A stretch of DNA of 64,000 nucleotides from Enterococcus songbeiensis (GCF_005405265.1 NZ_BJDS01000012.1:29829-93828); one strand, 5' to 3'. Positions 32,881-43,512 are shown, numbered from the stretch's first letter. Notes: generated from the letters alone by a model not told the origin. Numbers and translations are program-made.

Positions 32881-33795
32881 CTACTCCGTACGAAACATTT
32901 TCCTCGGTTTTAGTTCTTCGGGATTCTTATTGTTCTTTTCATAGATTCCTACCACTTTTTCTTGATAAAACAGCGCAATCGGTTCCTGTGGCATTTCGGC
33001 TAATTGGAAAGCTGAAAAAGGCAGTCGCATCCCATTTTTTATTTTTTGCCACAATGCATCGGAAAGATCCACCCGTGGAAATTCCTTTACGCCATATTCA
33101 ATTGGCAATAAATAGGCCTCTAATTGGTTTTGATCTACTAATTCCCGTACCTGTTGCAGGGTTACTGCTTGCGCTTTTGTAAATCCGCCACTAGCTATTC
33201 GTGTTAAGTCCGACATGTGGGCGGCTACCTGTAATTTTTTCCCCGTATCAACCGCTAACGTTCGCACGTAGGTTCCTTTGCCGCACCTCACTTGAAACCG
33301 CCAAGACTGGGTTCCATTTTCCCATACTGGCTCTGAGATTCGTTCAAAAGAAAAAATTTGGGCTTTGCGTTCAGGGCGTTCAACGATTTCTCCCGCTCGT
33401 GCATAGTCATATAACCGACGTCCGTTGACCTTGACCGCTGAAAACATCGGCGGTATCTGAGTGATTTCACCCGTCAAAGAAGCCATCGCTTCATCGATTG
33501 CTTTGTTTGAAAATGGTTGTTGGATGACTGTACGTTCAACAACCTCTCCTGAAGCATCCTCTGTCGTTGTTGCAAATCCAAGGGTAATTTCCCCTACATA
33601 TGTTTTTCCCGACTCCATCAGAAATTCTACCATCTTTGTTCCTTTTCCGATACAAATCGGCAATACACCATCTACATCGGGATCCAGTGTACCACTATGC
33701 CCGATTTTTTTTGTATGTAAAATTTTTCGTAATTGAAAAACACAGTCATGACTCGTCATTCCCCGTTCTTTCCATAGAGGTAAAATTCCGTCCAT
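32881..33795 (-). CDS. truB: tRNA pseudouridine(55) synthase
   Basis: 304 residues; catalytic Asp38 in GTLDPDVDG, family N-terminus GILPLWKERGMTSHD. Makes pseudouridine 55 in the tRNA T-loop. ATG at 33795 has GAGGTG 5 bases upstream; an in-frame GTG four codons earlier is the alternative. Separated from rbfA by a terminator. Confidence 0.95.
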   Translation of the reverse strand: MDGILPLWKERGMTSHDCVFQLRKILHTKKIGHSGTLDPDVDGVLPICIGKGTKMVEFLMESGKTYVGEITLGFATTTEDASGEVVERTVIQQPFSNKAIDEAMASLTGEITQIPPMFSAVKVNGRRLYDYARAGEIVERPERKAQIFSFERISEPVWENGTQSWRFQVRCGKGTYVRTLAVDTGKKLQVAAHMSDLTRIASGGFTKAQAVTLQQVRELVDQNQLEAYLLPIEYGVKEFPRVDLSDALWQKIKNGMRLPFSAFQLAEMPQEPIALFYQEKVVGIYEKNNKNPEELKPRKMFRTE

Positions 33796-33869
33796 GTCAC
33801 ACCTCACTTCTCCTATTCAACTGGATTATTATAGCACATTTCCCCAGAAGTTTATCATCTGTAAACTGA

Positions 33870-33925
33870 AAAAAGCGAAGGTATCTCAGTTCCCAAAAAG
33901 AGAGCTGAAATCCTTCGCTAGTTTT
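33870..33925 (-). terminator. Terminator of the rimP-nusA-infB-rbfA operon
   Basis: Stem AGCGAAGG (33874-33881) / CCTTCGCT (33912-33919) with partial inner pairing and T-run on both strands. Confidence 0.82.
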
Positions 33926-33941
33926 TTCATGAAATTCTTCT

Positions 33942-34289
33942 TTACTCTTTGTGCAGGTTGCGAATCATTTCATCGATCTTATTGCCATATTCGACAGATT
34001 CATCAAGTTCAAAAAAGATTTCCGGCGTTTTATAAAGGGTTAAGGTTTGTCCCAATTCATGACGAATCAAACCTGTTGCTTTTTCAAGCCCTTGCTGTGC
34101 CTTTTGTCTTTCAGAAGCTAATTCTGACAGTAAACTATAATAAATTGTCGCTTGTTGCAAATCACCTGTCACACGTACATCCGTAATAGTTACATCCTGT
34201 ACCCGAGGATCACGGATTTTTTTTCGTAAGATTTGGTTTACTTCCCGTAGAATTTCTTGTGCTACTCTGCGATCACGATAATTGGCCAT
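33942..34289 (-). CDS. rbfA: 30S ribosome-binding factor A
   Basis: 115 residues, KH-like fold; family N-terminus [19 protein letters not shown] and IYYSLL core. Late 30S maturation factor. Last gene of the operon, 22 bases after infB. Confidence 0.95.
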   Translation of the reverse strand: MANYRDRRVAQEILREVNQILRKKIRDPRVQDVTITDVRVTGDLQQATIYYSLLSELASERQKAQQGLEKATGLIRHELGQTLTLYKTPEIFFELDESVEYGNKIDEMIRNLHKE

Positions 34290-34310
34290 AGTCTTCGACC
34301 TCCTTTGTGA

Positions 34311-36986
34311 TTAATCGTTTTTAATTTCTTCCATAACATATGCTTCGATAACATCATCTGCTTTGAGATCGTTGAATTTTTCGATCATTGCACCACATTC
34401 AAAGCCTAGCTTAACTTCCTTCACATCATCTTTGAAGCGTTTCAAGCTTGCTAATACACCTTCGTAAATCACGATGCCGTCGCGAATCACACGCACACCG
34501 CTGTCTCGACGAATAAATCCTTCTGTTACGTAACAACCAGCAATCGTTCCGACTTTGGAGACTTTATATGTTTCCCGGACAACCATTTGTCCTATGATTT
34601 TTTCTTCGAATTCTGGATCAAGCATTCCCTTCATCGCTGTTTCGATTTCTTCGATGGCTTTGTAAATGATCCGATGTAGACGAATGTCCACTTTTTCAGC
34701 ATCTGCTTGTTGTTTTGCTTGTGGTGTCGGACGCACATTGAATCCAATGATAATCGCATTACTTGCTGCAGCCAGTGTCACATCGCTCTCATTGATGGCA
34801 CCTACTGCTGAATGGACGATATTGATACGAACGCCTTCAACATCGATTTTTTGTAATGAGGCTGCCAATGCTTCGGCAGAACCTTGCACGTCTGCTTTAA
34901 TGATAACATTAACGTCTTTCAATTCGCCTTCTTTTAGGCTTTCAAATAATGTATCCAGCGTTACCCGACTATTGGATGAGCGTTGTTCCATCAAGGCACG
35001 TTTGCCCCGTTCTTCCCCAGCTGCCCGAGCAGTTTTTTCATCTTCAAAGACAACGAAACGGTCTCCAGCTTGAGGTACATCATTCAATCCGGTAATTTCA
35101 ACTGGTGTTGCTGGTCCAGCTGCTTTTTCCCGCCGACCGATATCATTGGTCATCACTCGAACACGTCCATAGGTATTTCCGACAACGATTGGATCACCAA
35201 CATGCAGTGTTCCTTGTTGAACCAGTAAAGTAGAAACTGGTCCTTTTCCTTTATCTAATCGTGCTTCAATGACGGTCCCGATTGCCCGCTGTTTAGGATC
35301 TGCTTTCAAATCTTCAACTTCTGCAACTAAAACAATCATTTCCAACAATTCTTCGATATTTTGATCGAATTTTGCGGAGATTTCAACAAAAATCGTATCG
35401 CCACCCCAAGCTTCAGGGATCAGTTCATATTCGCTTAGTTCTTGCATAACATGTTGTGGATTAGCACCTGGTTTATCGATTTTATTGACTGCAACGATGA
35501 TTGGAACTTTTGCTGCCTTCGCATGATTAATTGCTTCAATTGTTTGTGGCATCACACCATCATCTGCTGCAACTACTAAAATAGTAATATCAGTAATACT
35601 TGCTCCCCGTGCCCGCATGCTGGTAAAGGCCGCGTGTCCCGGTGTATCCAAGAAGGTAATAGGTTTGCCGTCGATATCAATTTGATAAGCACCAATATGC
35701 TGTGTAATTCCTCCGGCTTCACCACTGGTTACTCGTGAATGACGCAAGGTATCTAACAACGTTGTCTTACCGTGATCGACGTGTCCCATGATCGTTACAA
35801 CTGGTGGACGTGGAACAAGATTTTCTTCATTCAATTCTTCTGGTTCAAAGAATTTGTCGATATCTGTGATATCCACTTGTACTTTTTCTTGTGCTTCCAT
35901 GCCGTAGTCTGTCGCCAATAATTCAATCGTATCTTTATCCAACGGTTGATTTTGGTTGACCATAACACCCATCAAGAATAATTTTTTGATGATTTCGGCT
36001 GGCTCACGATGGATTTTTTTTGAAATTTCTGCTACGTTCATACCTTCTGTATATTCTAAAACATCTGGCAATTCACGGAATTTACGTGGTGGAACAGCAG
36101 GTTTTTGGGAAGTTTGTTGTTGACGGCCTTTCTTCCCTTTTTTATTAAATCGATTACGATTTTGATTGCCGAAATTGTTGCGGTTTTGGTTGTTGAAGTT
36201 TCCTTTGCCGCGGTTATTGTTCGTTGTTCGTTTTTGATCTTGTCCACCTTGTCCGCCGGCTTGTCCTCGAGCTTGATTCTGAGAAGCAGCTTGTGGACGT
36301 TGGTTGGTTGCTTGATTACGTTGTTCTGTTGGTTTTTGGTTTGTTTTTTGATTCATCTGTTTTCCTGACTGTGGTTGCTGTGATTGTGGACGACTTTGTC
36401 CCTGAGGTTTTTGACCTTGTGTTTGTGGTCTTTGTCCTTGGGTCTGTGGTCTCCCTTGATTTTGCGGTTTTTGACCTTGATTCTGTGGTCGTTGTGCTTG
36501 ATTTTGCGGTCTTGCTTGATTTTGATTTTGTGGTTTTTGACCTTGTGTTTGTGGTCTTGTTGTCTGTTGTTTTGGTTTTTCTTGATTTGGTCGTTCTGCC
36601 TGGTTTACTCCTTGATTTGCAGGTTTAGCCGTGTCTTGACGATAAGGCTTGTTTCCCGCTGGACGGGCAGGTTTGTTACGATTTTGAAAATTCGGATTAT
36701 TCCGCTGTGTTTGGAATTTTTTATGTTCAGGTTTTGCTTCTGGATTAGAAGGCTGGTTCGCTGGTTTTTGGGTTGCAGGTTGGCTATTTTCTTGTTGTCT
36801 ATTTCCGGAGTTCGGTCTGTTTGACGCGCCTCCAGTCAATGTTTGGCGTAATTTTTTTTCTTCTCCATCCGAAATCGAACCCATATGGTTTTTGACATCA
36901 AATCCTAAAGATTGCGCCTTTTCAACAAGCTCTTTGCTTGATTTGTTCATTTCTTTTGCAAGTTCATAAATTCTTTTTTTACCCAT
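34311..36986 (-). CDS. infB: Translation initiation factor IF-2
   Basis: 891 residues: IF2_N motif ([22 protein letters not shown]), a long Asn/Gln/Pro/Arg-rich linker (about 55-300) with many QNQ/RPQ/QGQ repeats, second IF2_N region, then the GTPase domain (G1 GHVDHGKTT near 403, NKID) and C-terminal domains. GTP-dependent placing of fMet-tRNA on the ribosome. The linker DNA is repetitive and could vary in length between strains. Confidence 0.98.
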   Translation of the reverse strand: MGKKRIYELAKEMNKSSKELVEKAQSLGFDVKNHMGSISDGEEKKLRQTLTGGASNRPNSGNRQQENSQPATQKPANQPSNPEAKPEHKKFQTQRNNPNFQNRNKPARPAGNKPYRQDTAKPANQGVNQAERPNQEKPKQQTTRPQTQGQKPQNQNQARPQNQAQRPQNQGQKPQNQGRPQTQGQRPQTQGQKPQGQSRPQSQQPQSGKQMNQKTNQKPTEQRNQATNQRPQAASQNQARGQAGGQGGQDQKRTTNNNRGKGNFNNQNRNNFGNQNRNRFNKKGKKGRQQQTSQKPAVPPRKFRELPDVLEYTEGMNVAEISKKIHREPAEIIKKLFLMGVMVNQNQPLDKDTIELLATDYGMEAQEKVQVDITDIDKFFEPEELNEENLVPRPPVVTIMGHVDHGKTTLLDTLRHSRVTSGEAGGITQHIGAYQIDIDGKPITFLDTPGHAAFTSMRARGASITDITILVVAADDGVMPQTIEAINHAKAAKVPIIVAVNKIDKPGANPQHVMQELSEYELIPEAWGGDTIFVEISAKFDQNIEELLEMIVLVAEVEDLKADPKQRAIGTVIEARLDKGKGPVSTLLVQQGTLHVGDPIVVGNTYGRVRVMTNDIGRREKAAGPATPVEITGLNDVPQAGDRFVVFEDEKTARAAGEERGKRALMEQRSSNSRVTLDTLFESLKEGELKDVNVIIKADVQGSAEALAASLQKIDVEGVRINIVHSAVGAINESDVTLAAASNAIIIGFNVRPTPQAKQQADAEKVDIRLHRIIYKAIEEIETAMKGMLDPEFEEKIIGQMVVRETYKVSKVGTIAGCYVTEGFIRRDSGVRVIRDGIVIYEGVLASLKRFKDDVKEVKLGFECGAMIEKFNDLKADDVIEAYVMEEIKND

Positions 36987-36998
36987 GCAATCACCTTC

Positions 36999-37301
36999 CT
37001 AACCTTGTATTAGTTCCTTGATCTTCCTTCCAAAACCTTGATCCATTACAGCAATCACCATCCTTGGTTTGCCAATGGCGTGACTGATTTCAGTAGAAGT
37101 TAACTCGTCAAAGCAAGGAACTTTGTAATAAGTACTTTTATCTTTGACTTTTTTTTGGGTATTTTTTCCAGCGTCAGAGGCGATCAAAACAAGTGCCGCT
37201 TTTTGCGAACGGATCTCTTTGACCACAAGCTCTTCGCCGGTTACCAGTTTACCAGCTCGCATTGCAAGTCCTAACATATTCAGCAGCTTCGTCTTATTCA
37301 T
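36999..37301 (-). CDS. ylxQ: YlxQ, L7Ae-type ribosomal protein
   Basis: About 100 residues from the ATG at 37301 (MNKTKLLNMLGLAMRAGK), L7Ae/L30e fold, KINK-turn RNA binder. The ATG overlaps the ylxR stop (ATGAATAA). A longer frame starting 39 bases upstream has no family support. Sits between ylxR and infB, the usual order. Confidence 0.9.
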   Translation of the reverse strand: MNKTKLLNMLGLAMRAGKLVTGEELVVKEIRSQKAALVLIASDAGKNTQKKVKDKSTYYKVPCFDELTSTEISHAIGKPRMVIAVMDQGFGRKIKELIQG

Positions 37302-37590
37302 TTTTGAATAACTCGCGACGGGCTTTTTGATGGGTGACATAGTCTAATAATTCTTGATAGAATTCATCTGTCAAGGTTGTTTCCAACACCCGATCCAAAA
37401 TTTTCTTTTCTTGAGAAACACGTACTTCCTCAGGTTCAATCGCAACATACGCACCGCGACCAGGCATTTTTCCAGATGGATCAATGGAAACGACGCCTTC
37501 TTTTGAGCGGGCAATGCGAATCAATTCTTTTTTAGGTTTCATTTCACCAGACACAACCGATTTTCGTAAAGGAACTTTTCGTTTTTTCAT
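37294..37590 (-). CDS. ylxR: YlxR family RNA-binding protein (RnpM-like)
   Basis: 98 residues from the ATG at 37590 behind GAGGGA. Family core: LRKSVVSGEMKPKKELIRI followed by GRGAYV. Family members bind RNA; in Bacillus the protein has been linked to RNase P. The family's usual Cys (RKCVV) is Ser here. Between nusA and ylxQ. Confidence 0.9.
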   Translation of the reverse strand: MKKRKVPLRKSVVSGEMKPKKELIRIARSKEGVVSIDPSGKMPGRGAYVAIEPEEVRVSQEKKILDRVLETTLTDEFYQELLDYVTHQKARRELFKNE

Positions 37591-37612
37591 CGTTTTTCCC
37601 TCGCTTGTTTCT

Positions 37613-38797
37613 CTACTTTTCGTCCATATCAACGACTTCATCGTCTGCAGGTTTTTCTGATTCCACGATTGCTTCTTCTGGAGTTTCAGTTATCGCTGCA
37701 TCCACATCAGCTGATTCACCGGCATCGATATAATCGCCATCTTCAAGTTTTGCGTAAAATTCTTCCATATCTGATTCTGATTTGATATCGATTTTAAACC
37801 CAGTTAATTTTGCCGCAAGACGGGCGTTTTGTCCCCGTTTGCCGATGGCTAATGACAATTGATAATCTGGTACGACAACTGTGCAGGCCTTAGGATTTTG
37901 CAAGTCAAAGATAACATCCACAACTTGTGCCGGATTCAACGAATTTGCAATGTACACTGCGGCATCTTCGTTCCATTCAACGATATCCATGTTTTCGCCC
38001 TTTAATTCATTGACGATAGCTTGGACCCGTTGGCCTTTTGGTCCTACACACGTTCCCACGGGATCGATATTCGGATCATTGGATCGAACAGAAACTTTTG
38101 AACGGTCCCCTGCTTCACGAGCAATACTGATAATTTCAACCGTTCCATCATAGACTTCCGGCACTTCTTGTTCAAATAAGCGACGCAACAAATCTGGATG
38201 GCTGCGGCTTACAAAAACTTGAGGGCCTTTTGATGTATTTTCAACACGAGAAACGTAGACCTTGATTCGGTCGTGAGGTTGATAAAATTCGTTAGGCATT
38301 TGATCTTGCTTTGAAAGGACAGCTTCGATTTTGCCAAGATTGACATAAATATAACGATGGTCTTGACGTTCAACAATTCCTTGCATGATGTCTTTTTCAT
38401 AAGCACTGAATTCGTTATAGATAATGTTGCGTTCCGCTTCTCTCACCCGTTGCAAGATAACTTGTTTCGCCGTTTGGGCGGCAATCCGTCCAAAATCTTT
38501 CGGTGTGACTTCGAAACGAATCTTATCCCCGATTTCATAAGCAGGATTGATCAGCAAAGCATCTTTTAAAGATACTTCCAACTGAGAGTCCATGACTTCT
38601 TCAGTTACTTCTTTGACTGCATACACATGGATGTTGCCCTTTTTTTGATCAAATTCCACTTCAACGTTTTGTGCTTGGCCATAGTGGCGTTTGTAAGCCG
38701 AAACTAAAGCTGCTTCAAGCGCTTCAATAACGATTTCTTTGGAAACTCCTTTTTCCGCTTCCAATGCATCCAATGCATTCAACATTTCTTTACTCAT
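37613..38797 (-). CDS. nusA: Transcription termination/antitermination protein NusA
   Basis: 394 residues: N-terminal RNA polymerase-binding domain, S1 domain, two KH domains (GTCVGPKGQRVQAI near 245, AIGKRGQNARLAA near 315) and an acidic tail. Gram-positive length, without the C-terminal acidic repeats of E. coli. Second gene after rimP. Confidence 0.97.
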   Translation of the reverse strand: MSKEMLNALDALEAEKGVSKEIVIEALEAALVSAYKRHYGQAQNVEVEFDQKKGNIHVYAVKEVTEEVMDSQLEVSLKDALLINPAYEIGDKIRFEVTPKDFGRIAAQTAKQVILQRVREAERNIIYNEFSAYEKDIMQGIVERQDHRYIYVNLGKIEAVLSKQDQMPNEFYQPHDRIKVYVSRVENTSKGPQVFVSRSHPDLLRRLFEQEVPEVYDGTVEIISIAREAGDRSKVSVRSNDPNIDPVGTCVGPKGQRVQAIVNELKGENMDIVEWNEDAAVYIANSLNPAQVVDVIFDLQNPKACTVVVPDYQLSLAIGKRGQNARLAAKLTGFKIDIKSESDMEEFYAKLEDGDYIDAGESADVDAAITETPEEAIVESEKPADDEVVDMDEK

Positions 38798-38818
38798 TGT
38801 TTTCTGACTCCTTCGTGA

Positions 38819-39292
38819 TTAAAATTGAATAGCTAAACGCGCTTTAGCAATGTTTTTCCGATCAAAAGTAATCTCTTTTTCCCGTGTTTTTATACGAATT
38901 TTCATCGTCATCTGTTCTTTATCAAAAGCTTGTAAAAATCCTTCGTACTGCTTTTCACCATCGACTGGCTGATAAAAGGATACATGGATGTATTCGCCAA
39001 GTGCTTTTTCATAGTCGCTTTCTTTTTTCAAAGGACGCTCAGCACCAGGAGAAGAAACTTCTAAAAAATATGCTTGGGGAATGGGATCTGGATCGCACGC
39101 ATCCAGTTTTTCACTTAATTGCTCACTGACAAAGGCACACTCCTCGATATCGATTCCGCCTTCTTTATCAATGAATACGCGAAGAAACCAGCTTTTTCCT
39201 TCTTTTGCAAATTCCACTTCAACCAACTCAAAATTTTGTTCCTCTAAGATGGGAGTCACTAATTCCGTAACTGTTTCCACCACTGTACTCAA
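38819..39292 (-). CDS. rimP: Ribosome maturation factor RimP
   Basis: 157 residues, DUF150 family: [20 protein letters not shown] and the conserved [14 protein letters not shown]. 30S assembly. First gene of rimP-nusA-ylxR-ylxQ-infB-rbfA; the mRNA leader carries a terminator-like hairpin. Confidence 0.95.
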   Translation of the reverse strand: MSTVVETVTELVTPILEEQNFELVEVEFAKEGKSWFLRVFIDKEGGIDIEECAFVSEQLSEKLDACDPDPIPQAYFLEVSSPGAERPLKKESDYEKALGEYIHVSFYQPVDGEKQYEGFLQAFDKEQMTMKIRIKTREKEITFDRKNIAKARLAIQF

Positions 39293-39332
39293 AATTCTTC
39301 GCCTCCTTCAAAATAAACGACTTTCATTCATG

Positions 39333-39362
39333 AAAAAGAGTGAGCGAAATTTCCGCTCACTC
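39333..39362 (-). terminator. Terminator-like hairpin in the rimP-nusA leader (candidate attenuator)
   Basis: Perfect 9-bp GC-rich stem GAGTGAGCG (39338-39346) / CGCTCACTC (39354-39362), followed on the minus strand by CTTTTTC. It lies about 20 bases after the predicted start of transcription and 40 bases before the rimP start. Confidence 0.75.
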
Positions 39363-39387
39363 ACTTCAAGTATCATTACCATAACGT

Positions 39388-39416
39388 ACTATACCATATA
39401 CTACGAGAAAACTCAA
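39388..39416 (-). promoter_or_regulatory. Promoter of rimP-nusA-infB
   Basis: Minus strand TTGAGT (39416-39411), 17-base spacer, TATAGT (39393-39388). Confidence 0.78.
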
Positions 39417-39478
39417 GGTCTAAAGACGGACCTGATAAGCATTCCACGCTTTCTTAAAAAATATTCAATAATTTTTTC

Positions 39479-39808
39479 TTAAAAAATTTGGCGAAGCAAC
39501 CGTGGAAGCAACGCCTGTTGATCGAAATCCATTGGCGGATATTCGGGGAAAAGCAGGAACAAGCGTATACCGTATACGACTAAAACAACGCCTAACAATG
39601 ACAGCCAGAGTTTCTCCTTACGCAAAATTACCGCCAGACGGGGAAAATATTTCTTACCGAGCAGCGCTCCGAAAATCAAAGCTACCAACCAAAATAGTGG
39701 ATGATAATAAAATGCCCCAGTAAAATCGCCACTAAAAAAATGAAGAAATGCGCGGGTCATGCCACAACCTGGGCAAGGCAGACCGGTAATTGCTTTGAAA
39801 AAACACAT
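39479..39808 (-). CDS. DUF2752 membrane protein
   Basis: 109 residues with the DUF2752 signature LPCPGCGMTRA near the N-terminus and three membrane helices. Function unknown; family members often sit beside DUF4234 or CD225-like proteins. Start overlaps the stop of the preceding gene (TAATG), so the two are coupled. Confidence 0.85.
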   Translation of the reverse strand: MCFFKAITGLPCPGCGMTRAFLHFFSGDFTGAFYYHPLFWLVALIFGALLGKKYFPRLAVILRKEKLWLSLLGVVLVVYGIRLFLLFPEYPPMDFDQQALLPRLLRQIF

Positions 39809-40203
39809 TAATAATCTGTCCAGTCGTCATCTTTTGTTTCTGGCTCCGTAGTATCTGTTCGCCATAAAAGATTCAAATCAGATTGCAAAATCGCCATATT
39901 GACAATATTCAGCCCAAATAAAGATAGGACGATAAAAAGAACTTTATTGTCATTATAAACCTTGTAGCCAACTTTTTGCTGCGCTTTTATGAATAGGTCA
40001 TTGATCCGATACCACCAATAAATACCGTAAATACCACAGGTAATAATCGTTAATAAAATAACCGTTCCTGGACTTAATCGATAATCATTGGTGTACTCAT
40101 TCAGATCTCTTGTGGTTTGATACATCCAGACAAAAAAATAAATGCCACAGGTAATAATCGACAGGACAATCACTGATAGGATCGATCGTTGCTTGTTTTC
40201 CAT
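39808..40203 (-). CDS. DUF4234 membrane protein
   Basis: 131 residues; two similar halves, each with an IITCGIY...W segment in a membrane helix, plus a third helix; hydrophilic acidic tail (TEPETKDDDW). Function unknown. Forms a two-gene unit with the DUF2752 gene between thrS and rimP. Confidence 0.82.
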   Translation of the reverse strand: MENKQRSILSVIVLSIITCGIYFFVWMYQTTRDLNEYTNDYRLSPGTVILLTIITCGIYGIYWWYRINDLFIKAQQKVGYKVYNDNKVLFIVLSLFGLNIVNMAILQSDLNLLWRTDTTEPETKDDDWTDY

Positions 40204-40248
40204 TTTTTCATTCCTTTCTCCCTGTTTTTATCTCTTTTTGATAATAAA

Positions 40249-40287
40249 TTTTCCCGCTTTTTGATGTTTAACCAAAAAGCGAGAAAT
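40249..40287 (-). terminator. Terminator of thrS
   Basis: Stem TTTTCCCGCTTTTTG (40249-40263) / CAAAAAGCGAGAAAT (40273-40287), 15 positions with one mismatch. Confidence 0.82.
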
Positions 40288-40310
40288 TCGTTCAACTATT
40301 CAGTAGTTGC

Positions 40311-42254
40311 CTATGCTTCACGACTGTAATTGTTTACTTCTGCAACGATTGCATCGATAAACATACTCAAATCTTCCACAGCAGTTTCTTTACTTCCGTA
40401 ACGACGAACATTTACCGTAGCATCCTTCACTTCATTGTCTCCAACAACTAATTGATAAGGAATTTTTTGCGTTTGGGAGCCCCGAATTTTATAGCCCATT
40501 TTTTCATTTCGGTCATCCACTTCAACCCGCAAACCTTGGCTTTGCAGACGTTCTTTGATTTCATAAGCGTAATCACTATGTGCATCAACGGAAACCGGGA
40601 TGATTGTTGCTTGAACAGGTGCCAACCAAGTTGGAAAAGCGCCTTTATAAACTTCAGTCAAATATGCAACAAAGCGTTCCATGGTTGACACGATTCCTCG
40701 GTGAATGACAACAGGACGATGCGTATTTTCGCCATCTTCCCCAACATAAGTCAAGTCAAAACGTTCAGGCAATAAGAAATCCAATTGAATCGTTGACAAT
40801 GTTTCTTCCATTCCCAATGCTGTTTTTACTTGTACGTCCATTTTTGGACCATAAAAGGCAGCTTCACCTTCTGCTTCAAAATAGTCTAAACCAAGCTCAT
40901 CCATTGCTTCTTTCAACATTGTTTGAGCATTTTCCCACATTGCATCATCATCAAAATATTTGTCTGTATTGTTTGGATCCCGATAGCTTAAGCGGAAACG
41001 ATAGTCGGTGATGTTAAAATCTTTGTAAACAGCAATCATCAAGTCCAGTGTCCGTTTAAATTCTTCCTTGATTTGATCTGGGCGAACAAAAGTATGTCCG
41101 TCGTTCAAGGTCATTTCCCGCACCCGTTGCAACCCGGACAATGCGCCAGATTTTTCATAACGGTGCATCATGCCAAGTTCAGCAATTCGAATTGGCAACT
41201 CGCGATAAGAATGGATATGATTTTTATAAACCATCATATGATGAGGACAATTCATTGGGCGCAGAACCAGCATTTCGCCATCTCCCATATCCATTGGCGG
41301 AAACATATCTTCATGGTAGTGATCCCAGTGCCCAGAAGTTTTGTATAAGTTTACATCTGCCATAATCGGTGTATACACGTGTTGATAACCCAAACCGATT
41401 TCCTTATCTACAATGTAGCGTTCGATGGTCCGGCGAATGGTTGCTCCTTTTGGCAACCAGAATGGTAAACCAGAACCAACTTCTTGAGAAACCATGAATA
41501 AATCTAATTCTTTCCCAAGTTTACGGTGATCCCGTTCCTTGGCTTCTTCTCTTTGTTTGATAAATTCCTTTAATTCTTTTTTATCAAAGAAAGCTGTACC
41601 ATAAACCCGTTGCATCATGTGATTGTCAGAATTTCCGCGCCAGTAAGCACCTGCCACAGACAGCAATTTGAATACTTGGATTCGCCCCGTTGACGGCACG
41701 TGAGGTCCACGGCATAGATCAACGAATTCTCCTTGACTATAGGCAGTAATTACTTCGTCTTCTGGCAATTCACTAATCAGTTCCACTTTATAAGGATCAG
41801 CCGCAAAAAGTTCTAGTGCTTCTGCTTTTGTTAAAACATGGCGTTCGATTGGCAGGTTTTCTTTTACAATTTTCATCATTTCTGTTTCGATTGCTGGTAA
41901 ATCTTCGGCAGCAATTGGGTGTTCGCCATTGTCTGTATCGTAATAAAAACCAGTATCAATCGCTGGACCCACTCCAAAATGGATTTTAGGGAACAAGCGA
42001 CGCATAGCTTGCGCCATTAAATGAGCAGAAGAATGTCGAACCAAAGCAAGAGCATCTTCATGATCTGGGGTTACGATTTCAATAGAAGCATCTTCTTCAA
42101 TTGGGCGATCCAAGTCGATCAATTGTCCGTTTATTTTTCCTGCTAATGCTTTTTTTCCAAGACTTTTAGAAATTTGATCTGCGATTTCTTTTGTAGTGAT
42201 TCCAGCAGCAAACTCTTTTACTGCACCATCTGGAAATGTAATTTTTATTGACAT
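40311..42254 (-). CDS. thrS: Threonyl-tRNA synthetase
   Basis: 647 residues from the ATG at 42254 behind AGGAGG. TGS domain ([15 protein letters not shown]), editing domain ([26 protein letters not shown]), class II core (MNCPHHM, motif 2 with [17 protein letters not shown]) and anticodon-binding domain. Any reading frame upstream of this ATG is T-box leader. Charges tRNA-Thr. Confidence 0.98.
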   Translation of the reverse strand: MSIKITFPDGAVKEFAAGITTKEIADQISKSLGKKALAGKINGQLIDLDRPIEEDASIEIVTPDHEDALALVRHSSAHLMAQAMRRLFPKIHFGVGPAIDTGFYYDTDNGEHPIAAEDLPAIETEMMKIVKENLPIERHVLTKAEALELFAADPYKVELISELPEDEVITAYSQGEFVDLCRGPHVPSTGRIQVFKLLSVAGAYWRGNSDNHMMQRVYGTAFFDKKELKEFIKQREEAKERDHRKLGKELDLFMVSQEVGSGLPFWLPKGATIRRTIERYIVDKEIGLGYQHVYTPIMADVNLYKTSGHWDHYHEDMFPPMDMGDGEMLVLRPMNCPHHMMVYKNHIHSYRELPIRIAELGMMHRYEKSGALSGLQRVREMTLNDGHTFVRPDQIKEEFKRTLDLMIAVYKDFNITDYRFRLSYRDPNNTDKYFDDDAMWENAQTMLKEAMDELGLDYFEAEGEAAFYGPKMDVQVKTALGMEETLSTIQLDFLLPERFDLTYVGEDGENTHRPVVIHRGIVSTMERFVAYLTEVYKGAFPTWLAPVQATIIPVSVDAHSDYAYEIKERLQSQGLRVEVDDRNEKMGYKIRGSQTQKIPYQLVVGDNEVKDATVNVRRYGSKETAVEDLSMFIDAIVAEVNNYSREA

Positions 42255-42553
42255 AAAAAATCCTCCTTCAAAATTATGATTGATAAAAAGATAGGTCGAA
42301 GAGCTTTTGATTGCCGAAAAATAAAAAAATCCTAGCATCGCACTGCGATACTAGGACGAAATTTCGTGGTTCCACCTAATTTTCAAACACAATCTGTGTT
42401 CCTCAAACGTGGTAACGGTGCGACCGCCTTCGCTTCAACAAAGGTTTCAAAAGTGGTCCGCCTCTGGTTTTCTTCCGGAAAATTCTCAGCCGTGATTTTC
42501 CTCTCTTTTCGAAGACTCTCAAATTTGGTTGTCTTTTTCATCAATCAATTATA
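42255..42553 (-). promoter_or_regulatory. T-box leader of thrS
   Basis: T-box bulge AGGTGGAACCACG (42377-42365) and terminator stem TCCTAG..CTAGGA (42356-42330) followed by T7. An ACC in GCGGACCAC (42457-42455) is a plausible Thr specifier. TATAAT at 42553-42548 gives the -10; the -35 is weak. Confidence 0.93.
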
Positions 42554-42598
42554 GAACCATTTAAGCACTAAAACGTGTAAATTGCAAGAAAGAAATGC

Positions 42599-42778
42599 CT
42601 ATTCTTTCCAAGCTCCGTTAACTCCGTAATTTCCTTTTTTCATTTCATTGATGATGACGTGGATATGTTCTTTTGGCGCACCCGTATTTTTATGAACAGC
42701 CTCAGTAATATCTTTCATCATTCCTTCAAGCTGTTCTCTGCTTCTTCCTTCAACCAATTCTACATGAACAAATGGCAT
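42599..42778 (-). CDS. 4-oxalocrotonate tautomerase family protein
   Basis: 59 residues beginning [12 protein letters not shown]; Pro1 after Met removal is the catalytic base of the family, followed by [18 protein letters not shown]. Length is standard for the small tautomerases. Stop TAG at 42601-42599. AGAGGAAAG precedes the ATG. Physiological substrate unknown in Firmicutes. Faces upstream of the thrS leader as a single gene. Confidence 0.88.
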   Translation of the reverse strand: MPFVHVELVEGRSREQLEGMMKDITEAVHKNTGAPKEHIHVIINEMKKGNYGVNGAWKE

Positions 42779-42911
42779 AGTTCTTTCCTCTTTTCATAAA
42801 TATAGACAAATGATTTTTGACTTTGCGGCTCCTATTATACCTCCCGCCTTTCTTAAATAGCAAATCGCTCTTAAAAAAATTTGGGGTCCTACTTTCCTCA
42901 CCGATGGATAC

Positions 42912-42944
42912 AAAAAAATCAGCCCCAAACCGACTGATTTTTTT
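42912..42944 (-). terminator. Terminator of the SGNH hydrolase gene
   Basis: Stem AAAAATCAG / CTGATTTTT with A-run and T-run flanks (42912-42944). Confidence 0.8.
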
Positions 42945-42948
42945 CCTA

Positions 42949-43512
42949 TTAAAGATACCTCACGATGATATCTGAAAGCAGATCATAGCCTTCTTTACCA
43001 AAGTGCAGACCATCCTTTACTGTTCCATTGATGATTTTTTTAAAATCCGGCTGGTTGATGATCTCTGTATAAAAATCAAGAACAACACAGTTTTCCCGAT
43101 TTGCTACTTCCATCAAACAATTGATGTAGGACTTGATTAGCTCATTGTTACGAAATTTCTGTTTCTGTTCATCCACTGCGGGAGGAGTGATAAAGAAAAT
43201 TTGGCTGGCAGTATATTTCTTTTTCAGCTGAGTAATCATCCATTGCAGATTTTCCTGATAAACCATTTTGGAAACCTGCTTATTTTCAGCTAAATCATTT
43301 GTTCCAATTAGAAGAAACAGCTTGTCAATTCCTCTAAAATGCATCACATCTTTGGCAAAACGATTTCGTAAGTCATTGCTGTTGTTGCCACTGATTGCGG
43401 TGTTTACGATTTTTATTTTAGGAACCTTCTTCTTCAAATATGCGTTCAACATGGGTTCTTTTAGGGATTCCTTACGAGCGATCAAACTATCTCCAGTCAA
43501 TAAAATCTTCAT
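42949..43512 (-). CDS. SGNH/GDSL-type hydrolase
   Basis: 187 residues. Block I GDSLIA (catalytic Ser9), block III GTND (near 83), block V DGLHFGKEGYDLL with catalytic Asp and His. No signal peptide, so cytoplasmic. Esterase or acyl-hydrolase of unknown substrate. Begins 18 bases after the P-type ATPase gene, so probably co-transcribed with it. Confidence 0.88.
   Translation of the reverse strand: MKILLTGDSLIARKESLKEPMLNAYLKKKVPKIKIVNTAISGNNSNDLRNRFAKDVMHFRGIDKLFLLIGTNDLAENKQVSKMVYQENLQWMITQLKKKYTASQIFFITPPAVDEQKQKFRNNELIKSYINCLMEVANRENCVVLDFYTEIINQPDFKKIINGTVKDGLHFGKEGYDLLSDIIVRYL

Noticed and set aside
36224..36628. 134-codon plus-strand frame rich in Val/Leu/Asp opposite infB
   Set aside because: Its composition mirrors the Asn/Gln repeat of IF-2 on the other strand; not a gene.
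36300..36650. CRISPR-like short repeats
   Set aside because: In-frame coding repeats of IF-2 without regular spacers.
42255..42338. 28-codon N-terminal extension of thrS
   Set aside because: Encoded by the T-box terminator; the ATG at 42254 has AGGAGG.
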